From the NCBI RefSeq assembly GCF_000027225.1, contig NC_013892.1:1-64000 (forward strand): a stretch of DNA of 64,000 nt, read 5' to 3'. Both the position numbers and the translations under genes were made by a program. Below the pieces are notes generated by a model. The model saw only the letters and a list, made by a program, of their open reading frames with translations. It did not search any database and was not told the origin of the DNA. Every line of letters starts with the position of its first letter. Position 1 is the first letter of the stretch. Source of the DNA: Xenorhabdus bovienii SS-2004. GTDB lineage: Bacteria > Pseudomonadota > Gammaproteobacteria > Enterobacterales > Enterobacteriaceae. Shown here piece after piece: positions 11,289-21,164 of this stretch.

Positions 11289-12530
11289 TTAACTAACAGA
11301 ACGCGGATATAGTTTTTCATAATATCCATCCAACGATTCACTGCTCATCTTGCAAAGATGCATAAAATTAGGCGTTTTAATAATCAAAATAGAACAGAAT
11401 AACAATATCAATGACATGCCAAGCAGAATGCTGTTAACACTTAGAAACTGGATACTGTAAGTAGAAAATAACATTCCCAATGGAATGGGAATAATGCACA
11501 GAGATAAAAATACAGATTCCATGGAGTGCCTTTGTGAAGAAGGCGTTGCCGTCATCCTGATAGATGTTGTGTTTATGTTATAAATAACAACGCCAATACC
11601 TGCAATCAACATGGATATATTGATATGAATATTTGACTGCGATATGGATACGCCGAAAATACCCAGTGAAACTAAAATAGTTCCAGTCAATGATGCATAA
11701 CCTTTACCGAGTATCTGATTGAAAAATTTTACTAAAACGCTACTCCCTAAGAACATTCCCGCACCAAAGAAAAACTCAGCTATCCCCAAGTCAAATGCAC
11801 CTAGTTTCATCGTATCGATGATCAAAAAAGGAATAAAGTAAGAAACTAATGGGACGATGACAAAATTAAAAATACCCGAAATTGCACCTAACCTTAATTC
11901 TGTAGGGTTGTTCTTTAAGATCTTTAAACTTACCTTTGATGTATCCGCTTTTTTTTCTGATGGCATCATAGAAACCCAAAGAAAACCTAAGAAAGAGATG
12001 ACGACACTGCAAAATACAATGACGAGTATATGCCCATATGCAAGATAACTAATTAATATTCCAGAGATAGCCGGGCCTGATACAACGTTCAGTGAACTGA
12101 CCAACCCTCTAGCCCTGAAAGCAAGATCGGTGTTTGTATTATGCAATATTCGGCTGATGATACTGTTTCCAATCGGTTGGGTCAGTATAGAGAACAGAGA
12201 TGTGATGATAAAAAATATTCCCCAGTAAAAGTAGTTTTTACTTTCAATAAAGTACAGGCTGGAGATAATAAGTAAGCTTAAAATACAGAATGAAATCAAA
12301 TAGAATTTAGTTGAAAACTTGTCACCATATAAACCGAAAGCAAGCAAAGTAAGCACCTGCAATGCCCACGATATAAAAAGAAAATAGCCTAACTCAACGA
12401 CTAATCCGAGTTGATTAAGCATAACCCATGTAAACAACATTCCTATTGTTTTAATGGAGATAGTGAATAAAACATCACTGACTTGGTATATAACAAAATT
12501 AGTGACACTATATTTTTTCATCAAACTCAT
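11289..12530 (-). CDS. MFS transporter (unassigned substrate)
   Basis: A very hydrophobic protein of about 413 residues with roughly 11-12 predicted membrane spans, consistent with a major facilitator exporter. The loop after the second span reads GLYGDKF, a weak match to the MFS loop 2-3 motif. A central break with EKKADTSKVSLKILKNNPTE separates two six-helix halves. The ATG at 12530 is preferred; a TTG two codons earlier (12536) is an alternative with closer spacing to AGGG. The sequence is AT-rich, like other accessory genes here. It may export a compound made by, or related to, the neighbouring monooxygenase, but this is inferred only from position. Confidence 0.75.
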   Translation of the reverse strand: MSLMKKYSVTNFVIYQVSDVLFTISIKTIGMLFTWVMLNQLGLVVELGYFLFISWALQVLTLLAFGLYGDKFSTKFYLISFCILSLLIISSLYFIESKNYFYWGIFFIITSLFSILTQPIGNSIISRILHNTNTDLAFRARGLVSSLNVVSGPAISGILISYLAYGHILVIVFCSVVISFLGFLWVSMMPSEKKADTSKVSLKILKNNPTELRLGAISGIFNFVIVPLVSYFIPFLIIDTMKLGAFDLGIAEFFFGAGMFLGSSVLVKFFNQILGKGYASLTGTILVSLGIFGVSISQSNIHINISMLIAGIGVVIYNINTTSIRMTATPSSQRHSMESVFLSLCIIPIPLGMLFSTYSIQFLSVNSILLGMSLILLFCSILIIKTPNFMHLCKMSSESLDGYYEKLYPRSVS

Positions 12531-13338
12531 TATCAAATTTTCCCTTTACTTCATTGAAGCCTGTTACTGCATTTATGATTTTAATTAATCCTAAAAAGTA
12601 GAATTTTTAATCAAAATCCTTCCAGTAAAATAAACATTTACTAAGTTTAACAAACTAAAAAAATATTAGATAAAAAATGATAAAATAATGAGTTATAAAA
12701 TTTAAAACACAAATATCTTTTAAAGACATAACAGCAGATAGATAATTATGCTATCATAGATGGATTTAATTATAAAGATAAATATTTTATTTTCATATTA
12801 TGATGTAAATTAGGTAAAGTACAAAAATACATAAAATAAAAATAACTGCAAAAGAAATAACTACTACCAATATATCTGTAAAAATAATAAATAACGTAAC
12901 AAATAAAACTAAAATTACCATTGCACTAACAATAATCCAGAAAGACTCTTCGGGACACTCTAAAAATAAATCTTTTAACCAGCCGTAATTAAACTTTTTT
13001 TATTTTTATTCGAAACCATTTATTTACTCCAAATTAATATAATTAACTAAATTAATAATATTAATTGCATTAATTATTTTACTAATAAGGATAACATCTT
13101 TTAATAGGATAATACAAGGCGGATTAATATTTATAGCATCGGCAATTAATTTACTTGTTAGCCTCAGTTTTAAAGATGATTCTTCTAAGAATATGAGTAT
13201 TCATAAAAGAAATTCTCTTGTAATGCTGATGAGTAATTAACCACATTTTTACTGTTGCAAGGGGAAGATGATTTAAATATTACCTGAATATTTTGGCCAC
13301 TATAAAGCGCTATACACAGCACATTGAGCATCACAATC
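12531..13338. other. AT-rich gap with gene remnants
   Basis: About 800 bases of strongly AT-rich DNA lie between the MFS gene and the restriction operon. The minus strand holds a frameshifted small membrane-protein gene (12793-13019). The plus strand has a 65-codon open stretch from 13043 to 13240 (hydrophobic start, then NRIIQGGLIFIASAINLLVS) with no ATG, GTG or TTG near its beginning, so it is at most a remnant. Nothing else was recognised. Confidence 0.5.
12793..13019 (-). pseudogene. Frameshifted small membrane-protein gene
   Basis: An ATG at 13019 follows an excellent ribosome site (GGAG, 7 bases away) and reads MVSNKNKK before the frame is lost at a run of seven A. In the -1 frame coding continues as KFNYGWLKDLFLECPEESFW, then two long hydrophobic segments (IIVSAMVILVLFVTLFIIF and ILVVVISFAVIFILCIFV) to TGA at 12793-12795. 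One more A in the tract would give a continuous protein of about 75 residues with a basic N-terminus and two membrane spans. It is either a recent pseudogene, a slippage-expressed gene or a sequencing error at the homopolymer. Its function is not recognised. Confidence 0.55.
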
Positions 13339-14082
13339 TTAATCGGAGATATCTAGTAAGGCTACACAGGGAGTCACCCACTCATCATTAGACAGTGGCA
13401 AAATACTTAATAACCTTTTCCTTTCTCTCCAATCAGGTAAATAGCCGTCCATATAAGTCATAAATCGCTCATTATGTTTGCGCTCTAAAAGATGCACTAG
13501 TTCATGAACCAAAATAAATTCCAGACACTCCAGTGGTTTTTTTGCCAATTCTAAGTTTAGCCAGATACTGCCAGAAACAGTATTACAGCTACCCCATTTG
13601 GTTTTCATTTTTTTGATGCCCCATGACGAAGGCATCACACCAATAATGGGTTGCCAGTGCATTAACAGCTTTTCTATTCGTTCTTTTAAAGCTGCTCGAT
13701 AATAATCTGAAAGTACCTGTGCTTTTTTCTCAAATGGAGCACCATAAGGAACATAAAGATAAATCTTTTCTCCACTGGTCTTAACTTGTTGCTTACCGAC
13801 ATGCTCAACAATATTTAAACGATGCCGCCTTCCCCAAAGGTAGTGGCATTCGCCATTAACCATCTCACGTTCTGACTGGCGTGGCTGGCGTGCGAAATCC
13901 TGCTGCTGTTTTTTAATCCAGGGGATGCGGCTGATCACCGCCATTCGAATGGCGGTATCACTCATATGCATCGGTGCTGATATCCGTACAAGTCCATCAG
14001 GAGGCAATACGCTGATATGCAGGTTCTTTATCGCTTTGCGATTGAGCTGCATATCTATTTTGCCAATCGTCAACTGTGCCAT
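13339..14082 (-). CDS. YgjP-like zinc metallopeptidase (DUF45)
   Basis: This 247-residue protein belongs to the YgjP/SprT-like DUF45 family of predicted zinc metallopeptidases. The signature is HELVH at residues 193-197 with a third ligand at H203 (ERKHNERF), preceded by MKTKWGSC near 159-166, all typical of the family. Its ATG overlaps the hsdR stop by one base (TGATG), so it is translationally coupled to hsdR and is the last gene of the restriction operon. Homologues often sit beside type I restriction genes, but their role there is unproven. A tail of about 20 residues follows the core. Confidence 0.85.
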   Translation of the reverse strand: MAQLTIGKIDMQLNRKAIKNLHISVLPPDGLVRISAPMHMSDTAIRMAVISRIPWIKKQQQDFARQPRQSEREMVNGECHYLWGRRHRLNIVEHVGKQQVKTSGEKIYLYVPYGAPFEKKAQVLSDYYRAALKERIEKLLMHWQPIIGVMPSSWGIKKMKTKWGSCNTVSGSIWLNLELAKKPLECLEFILVHELVHLLERKHNERFMTYMDGYLPDWRERKRLLSILPLSNDEWVTPCVALLDISD

Positions 14083-17000
14083 CAGCGGTAGTCTCTCTGC
14101 GCTTTAGCAAGTTCCATTATCTTATCAATATCCACTTTATATTCGGCAGTTTCGTCACGAAGTGCATTCGCGATTTCACGTTCTTTAAATCTGTCATTTA
14201 CCCAATCTGCTTTTTTCGTATCACGTATTGTTTTGTCAATGCAGATTGCCAGATCCGTATTCTGATCGAAATTATCATAAAACGCCCGTTTAGGAGGGGT
14301 ATCAATATCAGGTGGATAAGCGGCAGTGTTCTGATTCGGGCGAACAACTTTTTTAGCGAGATCACGGATTTTTTCCAGATACTCCTGATAGTTTAGTGCA
14401 TTTTGACGACGTAAAGCGATCAACTCATCCAGCAAAACAGACATATGTTCGTAATATCTCGGGTTAACAGGGTTCTCATCAACAATCGTTTTACGTACGT
14501 TATTTTCTATTGTTTCTGCCATCGCCTCGGGATCTTTACGTATTCCCTCAGGTAAATCCTCTCCCACTGCCGCACCTTTCTGAATAATAAGTTCCAAAAG
14601 ACCAATTTCTTCAAAATCTATGAGAACTTCACTGTCGTCCGCCCGGATATACATATCTATAAGACTACGCATCGCCGGTTCGTAACGTTTCATTTCAACC
14701 TTATCTTTGCTGGCGAGTTTAATCTCGTCACGTACTTTTTCATAATGAGCGACTTCTGCACGGATTTTCTCCATCTGTGCAGGAGAATATCCAGCAATGG
14801 TCATTTCATTGGCAATATTTGCGAAAGCACGCAACAGCTTTGCTACACACTGATATAGTGCCAAACGTAACGCTTCTTTTTCAGACAGCAATTCAGGATC
14901 AGCTCCCGATTCACAGCAAAAATAGTGAATATAATCTATCGTGTTACGTGGAGCTTTAACGGGTTCACATAACGCTCTAACCATCTCCAATGCCGCATCC
15001 AGATTTAATCTGGCTTGTTCCAGACGATTTTTCAACAGCCCATCGATATCCTTCTTGTCGTATCCGTCAAATACCTCTTTGGTATAATCGGATATCGCTT
15101 TATTCAGGGAACGGAACAAATCTTTATAATCAATAATATAGCCATATTCTTTGTCATCTCCATCCAGACGGTTAACTCGGCAAATGGCCTGGAATAAATT
15201 ATGGTCAGACATGTGTTTATCAATATAAAGATAAGTCGCGGAAGGCGCATCAAAACCTGTCAGCAATTTATCTACCACGATAAGTAAACGCATTTGTCCT
15301 GGCTCATCAATAAATTGCTGTTTTACTTTCGTTTCAAACTCTTCAACCCGGTTAGCAACTTTATCTTCTGGTTGTTCAAAATAATCAGCCAGCATTTTAC
15401 GATAAGTTTTATATTTAGCTAGCTGCTCTGTCAGGCCTTCTCCCGTTTCTTCTCCTTTAATACTTGCAGAGTCTGGCTTATAGCTGGTGATAATTGCTAC
15501 TTTCCCAGCAAGATCTGTTTGGCTGAACAAATCGTAAACGGTACAAGCTTGATGAATGCTGGAGCAAACCAACATGGCATTTCCTCGTCCATCCATCAGG
15601 CGTGGACGTTTCATCATATCCAGCCTGATGTCCATAACGATCATTTCCAAACGAGATTTACTGGAAAGAACCTTCTGCATTGTTCCCCATTTCTGCTTCA
15701 ACTGGGTTTTGCCCAAACGGGACAACCCTTGTGTATTAGCTTCAAACCATTCATCGATTCTTTTTTGCGAAGTCAGATACTGATCAATATCACGGGCTTC
15801 ATAACGCAAATCCAGTATTACACCATCAGAAACAGCTTCATCGAACTTATATGTATGAATAAAACTACCAAATACTTCAATGGATTTTTTCTTGTCTTTT
15901 TTCATTAAAGGTGTACCGGTAAAACCAATAAACACGGCTTCCGCTAATATAGATTTCATCGCATCATGCAATTTACCGGATTGAGTCCGGTGACATTCAT
16001 CAACAAATACAAACAGATCACCTTTCGCTCTGAAATCACTCGGCAATGATTTTTTGAGTTCTTTGATGTATTCATCCGTTGCTGCATCGTCTTCTGCTTC
16101 AGACCGATGACCAAATTTATGTACTAAAGAACAAATCAGCCACGGATTTGGCCGATTAAGATTGAAAATCAGATCTGCACCACTTTTAGTGCGATAAATA
16201 TTTTCTTCTACCCCAGTAAAAACTTTTTCGATCTGTGCATCCAATTCAGTGCGGTCGGTGACAATCAACACGCGGCTATTTGGCACATTTTCCCGTATCC
16301 ATTTTGCCAGCCAAACCATAGTCAGGCTTTTTCCTGAACCTTGTGTATGCCAAATAATGCCACCTTCGCGTTGGAGAATACGTTTTTTTGCAGCCTCAAC
16401 ACCAAAGAATTGATTATGACGACAAGCTTTCTTAACACCTGCATCAAACACAATAAAATCGTGAATTAATTGTAGAAAACGTGGTTTGCTGCAAATTCGG
16501 CTGAGGTGAAAATCCAAACGATAGGGGTAAGGGTTATCAATCCTTTCTTTCCATTCCAGATAATATTTTTCAGGTGTACCAATAGTACCGTAGCTCAATC
16601 CTTGTGTGTCATTCCCTGCCATCACCAGTTGCATGGTGCTGAAAAAGTCACGGATGAACTCTTTTTTCTGGTTATCCAGATTCTGACGAATACCTTCTGA
16701 AACGGAGACACTTGAACGCTTCAGTTCGATAATTCCCAAAGCAATGCCATTTACATACAGGACGATATCCGGACGTTTTTTATTTTCTCCTTTAATGGAG
16801 ACTTCTTCAGCAATGGCAAAATCATTGGCTTCTGGGTTGTGCCAGTCAATCAACCAAATAGTCTGATGCTGCTCACCCACATCTTCTTTTTCTTTAATGC
16901 CATAACGCAACAAATTATAGACATTTTTGTTGGCATGATAGAGCTTATTCCCATCGCCCAGCGCGGCGGTATTAATCAACTGACGCAACACACGGCCAAT

Positions 17001-17171
17001 CAATGTGCCACTGATTCCCCGCTTTTTTAACCATGCAGTCAGTATATCTACGTCAATATTCTTATTGTCTCTGTCCTGTAAATTTCCCAGATAGCGGTAA
17101 CCTAATTCCGTCTGGAAAAATTTGACAATGCGATCTTGAGTTACGCGTTCGCGCTGGCCTACGGTGCTCAT
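14082..17171 (-). CDS. hsdR: Type I restriction enzyme, R subunit
   Basis: HsdR is the ATP-driven translocase and nuclease of the type I complex; it cuts unmethylated DNA far from the recognition site. The N-terminal nuclease motif is PD (134-135) with ELK at 149-151. The helicase core begins with Walker A TQGSGKS at 276-282, then VDECHR (motif II), FTGTPL (motif III) and LLTGFDAP and CRVNR (motifs V and VI). At 1029 residues it is full length. It lies 45 bases after hsdS and is coupled to the metallopeptidase gene, so hsdM-hsdS-hsdR-peptidase form one operon. Confidence 0.95.
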   Translation of the reverse strand: MSTVGQRERVTQDRIVKFFQTELGYRYLGNLQDRDNKNIDVDILTAWLKKRGISGTLIGRVLRQLINTAALGDGNKLYHANKNVYNLLRYGIKEKEDVGEQHQTIWLIDWHNPEANDFAIAEEVSIKGENKKRPDIVLYVNGIALGIIELKRSSVSVSEGIRQNLDNQKKEFIRDFFSTMQLVMAGNDTQGLSYGTIGTPEKYYLEWKERIDNPYPYRLDFHLSRICSKPRFLQLIHDFIVFDAGVKKACRHNQFFGVEAAKKRILQREGGIIWHTQGSGKSLTMVWLAKWIRENVPNSRVLIVTDRTELDAQIEKVFTGVEENIYRTKSGADLIFNLNRPNPWLICSLVHKFGHRSEAEDDAATDEYIKELKKSLPSDFRAKGDLFVFVDECHRTQSGKLHDAMKSILAEAVFIGFTGTPLMKKDKKKSIEVFGSFIHTYKFDEAVSDGVILDLRYEARDIDQYLTSQKRIDEWFEANTQGLSRLGKTQLKQKWGTMQKVLSSKSRLEMIVMDIRLDMMKRPRLMDGRGNAMLVCSSIHQACTVYDLFSQTDLAGKVAIITSYKPDSASIKGEETGEGLTEQLAKYKTYRKMLADYFEQPEDKVANRVEEFETKVKQQFIDEPGQMRLLIVVDKLLTGFDAPSATYLYIDKHMSDHNLFQAICRVNRLDGDDKEYGYIIDYKDLFRSLNKAISDYTKEVFDGYDKKDIDGLLKNRLEQARLNLDAALEMVRALCEPVKAPRNTIDYIHYFCCESGADPELLSEKEALRLALYQCVAKLLRAFANIANEMTIAGYSPAQMEKIRAEVAHYEKVRDEIKLASKDKVEMKRYEPAMRSLIDMYIRADDSEVLIDFEEIGLLELIIQKGAAVGEDLPEGIRKDPEAMAETIENNVRKTIVDENPVNPRYYEHMSVLLDELIALRRQNALNYQEYLEKIRDLAKKVVRPNQNTAAYPPDIDTPPKRAFYDNFDQNTDLAICIDKTIRDTKKADWVNDRFKEREIANALRDETAEYKVDIDKIMELAKAQRDYR

Positions 17172-17216
17172 TCCTTTCTTACCTTAACGTTGGTTATTCC
17201 GATTCAGTTAATTTTC

Positions 17217-18590
17217 TTATATCAGACGAGTTTTACCAGTGAGTAGCTCTTGCATCATACCTTGTTTAATTTGACGAGTTTTTCCCAGTCTCTGTTTAAG
17301 TGCTTGAATTTCTGTATCCATATCCAAGAGGATTGTGGCGATGGTGGTTTGTTCTTCAATATTTGGAGCTATGAAGTTAAAGTTAACAAAATCTTTTTGG
17401 TATAAGTGCGTAATTGTCGAACCAGCGGTAATACCTTTCATAAATTCATTAAATATCTTTGATGTAAGAATATAAAACAGATACCTAGGATGGAAGGCAT
17501 TATTTTTAGGTCGTATAACAAATACTCCACTATTTAATGTTGAAGGAAGCCTAAGAAACTCTACGTAACCCACCTTTCCTATTGTTCCATCTTTCGTAAT
17601 AAGAACATCATCTTCTTTTAATTGTATGTTTGAGTCTTGTTTATAACGCCATTCACTAACATACCAGCAATCTTCCCATTTAACTGTGCCTGCATCAAAA
17701 TTCGTTCCAGTAACCAGATAATACTCACCAGTCTCTAAATACTCTTTAGTTGTTAACGCTTGCCACCCTATGCGTGCTTTTAGTACAGCATCTTTACCAA
17801 TAGAAATTGGATTCCAATCCTCTGGTATTTCCCTTAATTCGCTTCGCTTGTATCCTTTTTTCGAACCATCTTCACGAAAAGCAAACTGCGGCAGGCGAGT
17901 ACGGCCTGTTAGTAACTGTTGCATGGTTGCAATTTTGATGGCTTGTTTTTTGGCTAGCAGTTTTTCCAGCTCACTGATTAGGCCATCGACATCAGATAAG
18001 ATGTTGGCAATAGTAGTTTGTTCTTCATAACAAAAAGGTAAAGCAACTAAAAACTCTCTTACGCCTTCAGTCGTTAAATTTGTAAATACGCCCCCATGTG
18101 TAGCTGAATTATTAAATTTCTCACGCTGAGTCGAAAAAAAGTGATAAAGATAATCGATAGATATATTTTTTGATACTTTTGTTAGAGCTAAGAAACCATC
18201 GTGTATACATGCATCAATAGCTAATATTGAAGGTATACCGACATTACCTGAACACACTAATGTCAGAGTTCCCCTTAGACATGGCCTACTTAATTTAGCA
18301 CCGGCTTCGGTAAGCGAATCGACGATAGGAGTAACAAACTTTCCATCTCGTGTAACATCTTCAACCATAAGACGAGGAATCTTTCCATCGTAATAGCGTT
18401 TGTCACCTTTTGGTCTTGGGCTGGCTCCTCTTATAACATTAGCAAGTTCACCAATGCTTTTAACCACCCAAGCCTCAGGTATCACTCCAGCTTCCGTTTG
18501 CTTATATCCAATAGGCAAAGTATTCCCTACCGATTCAGCCAAATATTTAGAATTGCCCTCTGCTATCTGATTCATTGTTATAATACCCAT
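17217..18590 (-). CDS. hsdS: Type I restriction enzyme, specificity subunit
   Basis: HsdS recognises the bipartite DNA target and directs both methylation and cleavage. It has two target recognition domains, each followed by a conserved helical spacer: EEQTTIANILSDVDGLI...QQLLTGRTRLP ends the first near the middle, and EEQTTIATILLDMDTEI...QELLTGKTRLI ends the second. At 457 residues it looks intact. The ATG at 18590 overlaps the end of hsdM by 13 bases; an alternative ATG at 18575 lies just after the hsdM stop. The specificity cannot be read from sequence alone. Confidence 0.92.
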   Translation of the reverse strand: MGIITMNQIAEGNSKYLAESVGNTLPIGYKQTEAGVIPEAWVVKSIGELANVIRGASPRPKGDKRYYDGKIPRLMVEDVTRDGKFVTPIVDSLTEAGAKLSRPCLRGTLTLVCSGNVGIPSILAIDACIHDGFLALTKVSKNISIDYLYHFFSTQREKFNNSATHGGVFTNLTTEGVREFLVALPFCYEEQTTIANILSDVDGLISELEKLLAKKQAIKIATMQQLLTGRTRLPQFAFREDGSKKGYKRSELREIPEDWNPISIGKDAVLKARIGWQALTTKEYLETGEYYLVTGTNFDAGTVKWEDCWYVSEWRYKQDSNIQLKEDDVLITKDGTIGKVGYVEFLRLPSTLNSGVFVIRPKNNAFHPRYLFYILTSKIFNEFMKGITAGSTITHLYQKDFVNFNFIAPNIEEQTTIATILLDMDTEIQALKQRLGKTRQIKQGMMQELLTGKTRLI

Positions 18591-21037
18591 TCCAAACCCA
18601 TAGCCTTCAGATTATCTGCCACTTTGCTACTCAAACTATCCACCGATTTACTAATTGTTGGCAGCGATTCGGCATAGCGTTCTTCCAATTCTCTGACACG
18701 GTTTGTCAATTGTTGAGTTACACGCTCAATCTCAGCCTGAATATTAGCTTCCAATGTTGCTAGCCATTTCTTATCCACCACCAACGTTTTGATCTCATCA
18801 TCAGTAAGTTTTGAGTATTGCTTAAGTACCGATAAATCCAGCGCTTCCTGATATTTTTTCAGCTCTTTTTTAGCGTCTATTTCAGCGTCAAATAGCTCTT
18901 TTGCCTGTTTCAGTACTGTTTTTTCTTCATTGTCGGTTGCCAGTTTCAGGCGAGCAGTAATACTTGCTTTGGTCACTTTATCTTTGTCATTCAGGGCATC
19001 ATTCAGCAGGCCATCATCGCCGCTGTTTTCTTCGATATAGTTTTCTAGCGCTTGTGTTGCATTATCCGCATCAATTTGTAATTGATCGATTTTTACCTGC
19101 TGCCCTGCAAAGTAATTCTGGATAATCAATGCCGGAGGAATAATTTCAGCTTTATACTTAGTTTTCTTGATCACAAAATCCGGTGTTTCTTTCAGTTTTT
19201 CAGCTTGTTTTACTACCAGCTCACGTACCTTTTTACCCGCTGCCCAATCATCTTGTACCAGCACATAAACATCATCCTGCATCGTCTCTGCCCAATAATC
19301 CATCAGGATCTGGTAAACATCGTACTTACTCAGTAGAGGCACTGACTCATAGTTAATCAATAAATATCCACTAATGTCATTAAGTAACTCTTTTGGATTA
19401 TCGCTACGATGAATTTCTTTTAGTGCAGCGGATTGACACCATGCGGCAAACGGTTTTAGGCTTTGTTCCGCAAAAGTTTTAAATTCAGTATGGTTGAGAA
19501 TAGTATCTTTGACCTGATTGGCTTCCACCAAGCTGTGGCTGTATCCTTCGCGCTCCGTTGCAAATAATGTAGAGCGAATGCCGGGGAAAACATTCCAGTA
19601 TTTATCCAGCACATCAATATCACGGTTAGGAATCCCCCCTTGCAGATGAGCGCTGAGATCGTGCAAATCTTCCGGTTCACTACTGTCGATATAACGAGGG
19701 ATATTGAGGTTGTAGTCGTTCGCTACAATCTCTTTGAATTCAACTGTTCGGCTAAAACGTGGCAATGTTTTCTGTTGAGTAAAAACTTCAACGATTTTAT
19801 AGATATCCTGACTACGCAAGCGGTTTTTATTACCGTCTTTTATAAAATCACGGCTTGCGTCAATCATAAAAATATCACGCCCACGGGTTACTTTCCCTTC
19901 TGCATCAAAATCAGCAGAAATGGCATCCTGCTTATCTAGCACAATAATACAGGCCGGAATACCTGTGCCATAAAACAGGTTTGCCGGAAGACCAATAATA
20001 CCTCTAATGTAACCCTGCTTTATCAGGTTTTCACGAATCAGGGATTCAGCATTACCACGAAACAATACACCGTGAGGCAAGATTACAGCCCCTTTACCTG
20101 TACTTTTCAGGCTCTTGAGGATGTGCAATAAAAAGGCATAATCACCGTTTTTCTCTGGTGGAATTCCCCAACCAAAACGACCAAATTCATCTTCTCTCGG
20201 GTTAATACCACTGGTCCAGTTTTTATTAGAAAAAGGAGGATTTGCTACGGCGAAATCAAAAGTTTTAAGCTGTCCTTTATCATCTTTAAATACAGGAGAG
20301 GCAATGGTGTTACCCTGCTGAATACTATGAACATCAGATTCATGACCATGCAGAATCATATTCATTTTTGCCAGTGATGAAGTAGTCACATCCATCTCCT
20401 GACCAAAGATACTTAACCCACGCGGTGCTTCATCACTCGCTTTAAGAAGCAGAGAACCGGAACCACAGGTCGGGTCGTATACAGAAGCATCACGCGGAGT
20501 TTTATCGTTTATTCCTATAATCTTTGCCAGAACTAACGAAACTTCCGCAGGAGTATAAAACTGTCCTTTTGATTTGCCAGATTCAGTTGCGAAGTGGCGC
20601 ATCAGATATTCGTAGGCATCACCCATCAAATCATCGCCACCAGCATAATTATTGGAGAGATCCAACCCTTCAAAAATACCGACTAATTTGGAAAGGCGGT
20701 CAATCATCTCTTTGCCTTTACCAAGCTTTTCTTCATCGTTAAAGTTGGCAACATCAAACATGGTTCCCAACCCGTTTTCATCAGCTAATTTGCGGATAAT
20801 CTTATTGATTTCATCGCCAATGTCTTTTTTGCCCTTCAGGGCAACCATATCATCAAAACCAGCACCTTCAGGAATAACAATAATGCCGTAACGATCATTC
20901 TTGTACTTATCGGACACATACTTCATAAACAGCATGGTCAGCACGTAGTCTTTGTACTGGCTGGCATCCATACCGCCACGCAGCTCATCGCAGCTAGCCC
21001 ACAATGAGGAATAGAGTTCGTTCTTTTTGATTGCCAT
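18578..21037 (-). CDS. hsdM: Type I restriction enzyme, methylase subunit (long form)
   Basis: HsdM transfers methyl groups from S-adenosylmethionine to adenine within the HsdS target. The N-terminal helical domain leads to the methylase core with motif I DPTCGSGSLL at residues 188-197 and motif IV NPPF at 266-269. The protein has 819 residues, about 300 more than the 500-530 of well-studied HsdM proteins. The extra part (about 500-819) is rich in charged helices, including AKELFDAEIDAKKELKKYQ and a coiled-coil-like ending. It is the first gene of the operon. The ATG lacks an obvious Shine-Dalgarno sequence; the bases before it read ACCTCCTC. Confidence 0.93.
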   Translation of the reverse strand: MAIKKNELYSSLWASCDELRGGMDASQYKDYVLTMLFMKYVSDKYKNDRYGIIVIPEGAGFDDMVALKGKKDIGDEINKIIRKLADENGLGTMFDVANFNDEEKLGKGKEMIDRLSKLVGIFEGLDLSNNYAGGDDLMGDAYEYLMRHFATESGKSKGQFYTPAEVSLVLAKIIGINDKTPRDASVYDPTCGSGSLLLKASDEAPRGLSIFGQEMDVTTSSLAKMNMILHGHESDVHSIQQGNTIASPVFKDDKGQLKTFDFAVANPPFSNKNWTSGINPREDEFGRFGWGIPPEKNGDYAFLLHILKSLKSTGKGAVILPHGVLFRGNAESLIRENLIKQGYIRGIIGLPANLFYGTGIPACIIVLDKQDAISADFDAEGKVTRGRDIFMIDASRDFIKDGNKNRLRSQDIYKIVEVFTQQKTLPRFSRTVEFKEIVANDYNLNIPRYIDSSEPEDLHDLSAHLQGGIPNRDIDVLDKYWNVFPGIRSTLFATEREGYSHSLVEANQVKDTILNHTEFKTFAEQSLKPFAAWCQSAALKEIHRSDNPKELLNDISGYLLINYESVPLLSKYDVYQILMDYWAETMQDDVYVLVQDDWAAGKKVRELVVKQAEKLKETPDFVIKKTKYKAEIIPPALIIQNYFAGQQVKIDQLQIDADNATQALENYIEENSGDDGLLNDALNDKDKVTKASITARLKLATDNEEKTVLKQAKELFDAEIDAKKELKKYQEALDLSVLKQYSKLTDDEIKTLVVDKKWLATLEANIQAEIERVTQQLTNRVRELEERYAESLPTISKSVDSLSSKVADNLKAMGLEWVL

Positions 21038-21164
21038 GAGGAGGTCTTTACTTCTTCTGTCAGGTTAATGATTGTATAACACAATAATTATAATCGGTTG
21101 TGTAATGTACTTTGAGATATTATTCACTGATGTTTAAAATGACACTGTCTAACTACGGTTTCAT

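Noticed and set aside
14076-14396. 106-codon plus-strand ORF inside hsdR
   Set aside because: It is antisense to a full-length hsdR with all motifs; it looks like a chance open frame.
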